From assembly GCA_019136175.1 (NCBI GenBank), contig JAGVUS010000179.1:1-5113 (forward strand): a DNA stretch of 5,113 nt, in the 5' to 3' direction. Of the stretch, positions 5,089 to 5,113 are shown piece after piece. Source of the DNA: Chloroflexota bacterium (lineage in GTDB: Bacteria > Chloroflexota > Anaerolineae > Anaerolineales > Anaerolineaceae). A program made the translations under genes and the position numbers. Within the stretch, counting starts at the first letter, position 1. Each line of letters starts with the position of its first letter. The notes below the pieces were generated by a model. The model was not told the origin of the DNA. It worked only from the letters and a program-made list of their open reading frames with translations, and searched no databases.

Positions 5089-5113
5089 GTCCCTGCAAGG
5101 CGTTTGATCACAA

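Noticed and set aside
5104..5112. TTGATCACA as a DnaA box
   Set aside because: It differs from TTATNCACA at two core positions and stands alone at the window edge, so it is not reported as a site.
1..5113. Defence system, prophage, insertion sequence, CRISPR array, tRNA or rRNA
   Set aside because: No transposase or integrase motifs, regularly spaced DNA repeats, cloverleaf-like segments or rRNA-like sequence were seen; all long coding sequence is explained by four chromosomal genes.

Overview
The window looks like ordinary chromosome from a GC-rich bacterium. The DnaA N-terminus, the LiaF-like 'toastrack' membrane protein and the lactate-permease variant together resemble members of the Chloroflexota (Anaerolineae-like). 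That placement is an inference from remembered family resemblance and is only moderately secure. There are four protein genes: the 3' part of ribonuclease HII (rnhB, +, 1-472), a two-helix membrane protein with a repetitive beta-solenoid ectodomain (+, 695-1636), an L-lactate permease family transporter (-, 1714-3258), and a complete dnaA (+, 3733-5067).

Layout. rnhB ends at 472 with a weak hairpin over its stop. A 222-base gap follows, holding a sigma70-type promoter (TTGCAA / TATGAT) and an AAGGAG ribosome binding site for the toastrack gene. That gene and the permease converge on a 14-bp perfect hairpin (1655-1685), probably a shared terminator. The permease and dnaA diverge from a 474-base regulatory region (3259-3732). 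This region contains a TATAAT box almost touching the permease start, a 16-bp perfect palindrome, an AT-rich island with three CTTAAAG-type elements, a TTGCAA-N17-TAGAAT promoter for dnaA, and two hairpins in the dnaA leader. The second leader hairpin is followed by T4 and resembles an attenuator. dnaA ends in a hairpin plus T5 that includes its own stop codon, so it appears to be transcribed alone.

The genes do not form one pathway. They are housekeeping functions (RNA primer/ribonucleotide removal, replication initiation), a carboxylate transporter and an envelope protein of unknown function. I see no mobile element, CRISPR array, tRNA, rRNA or recognisable defence system. The least ordinary content is the non-coding region upstream of dnaA and the regular 21-22-residue repeat of the toastrack protein.
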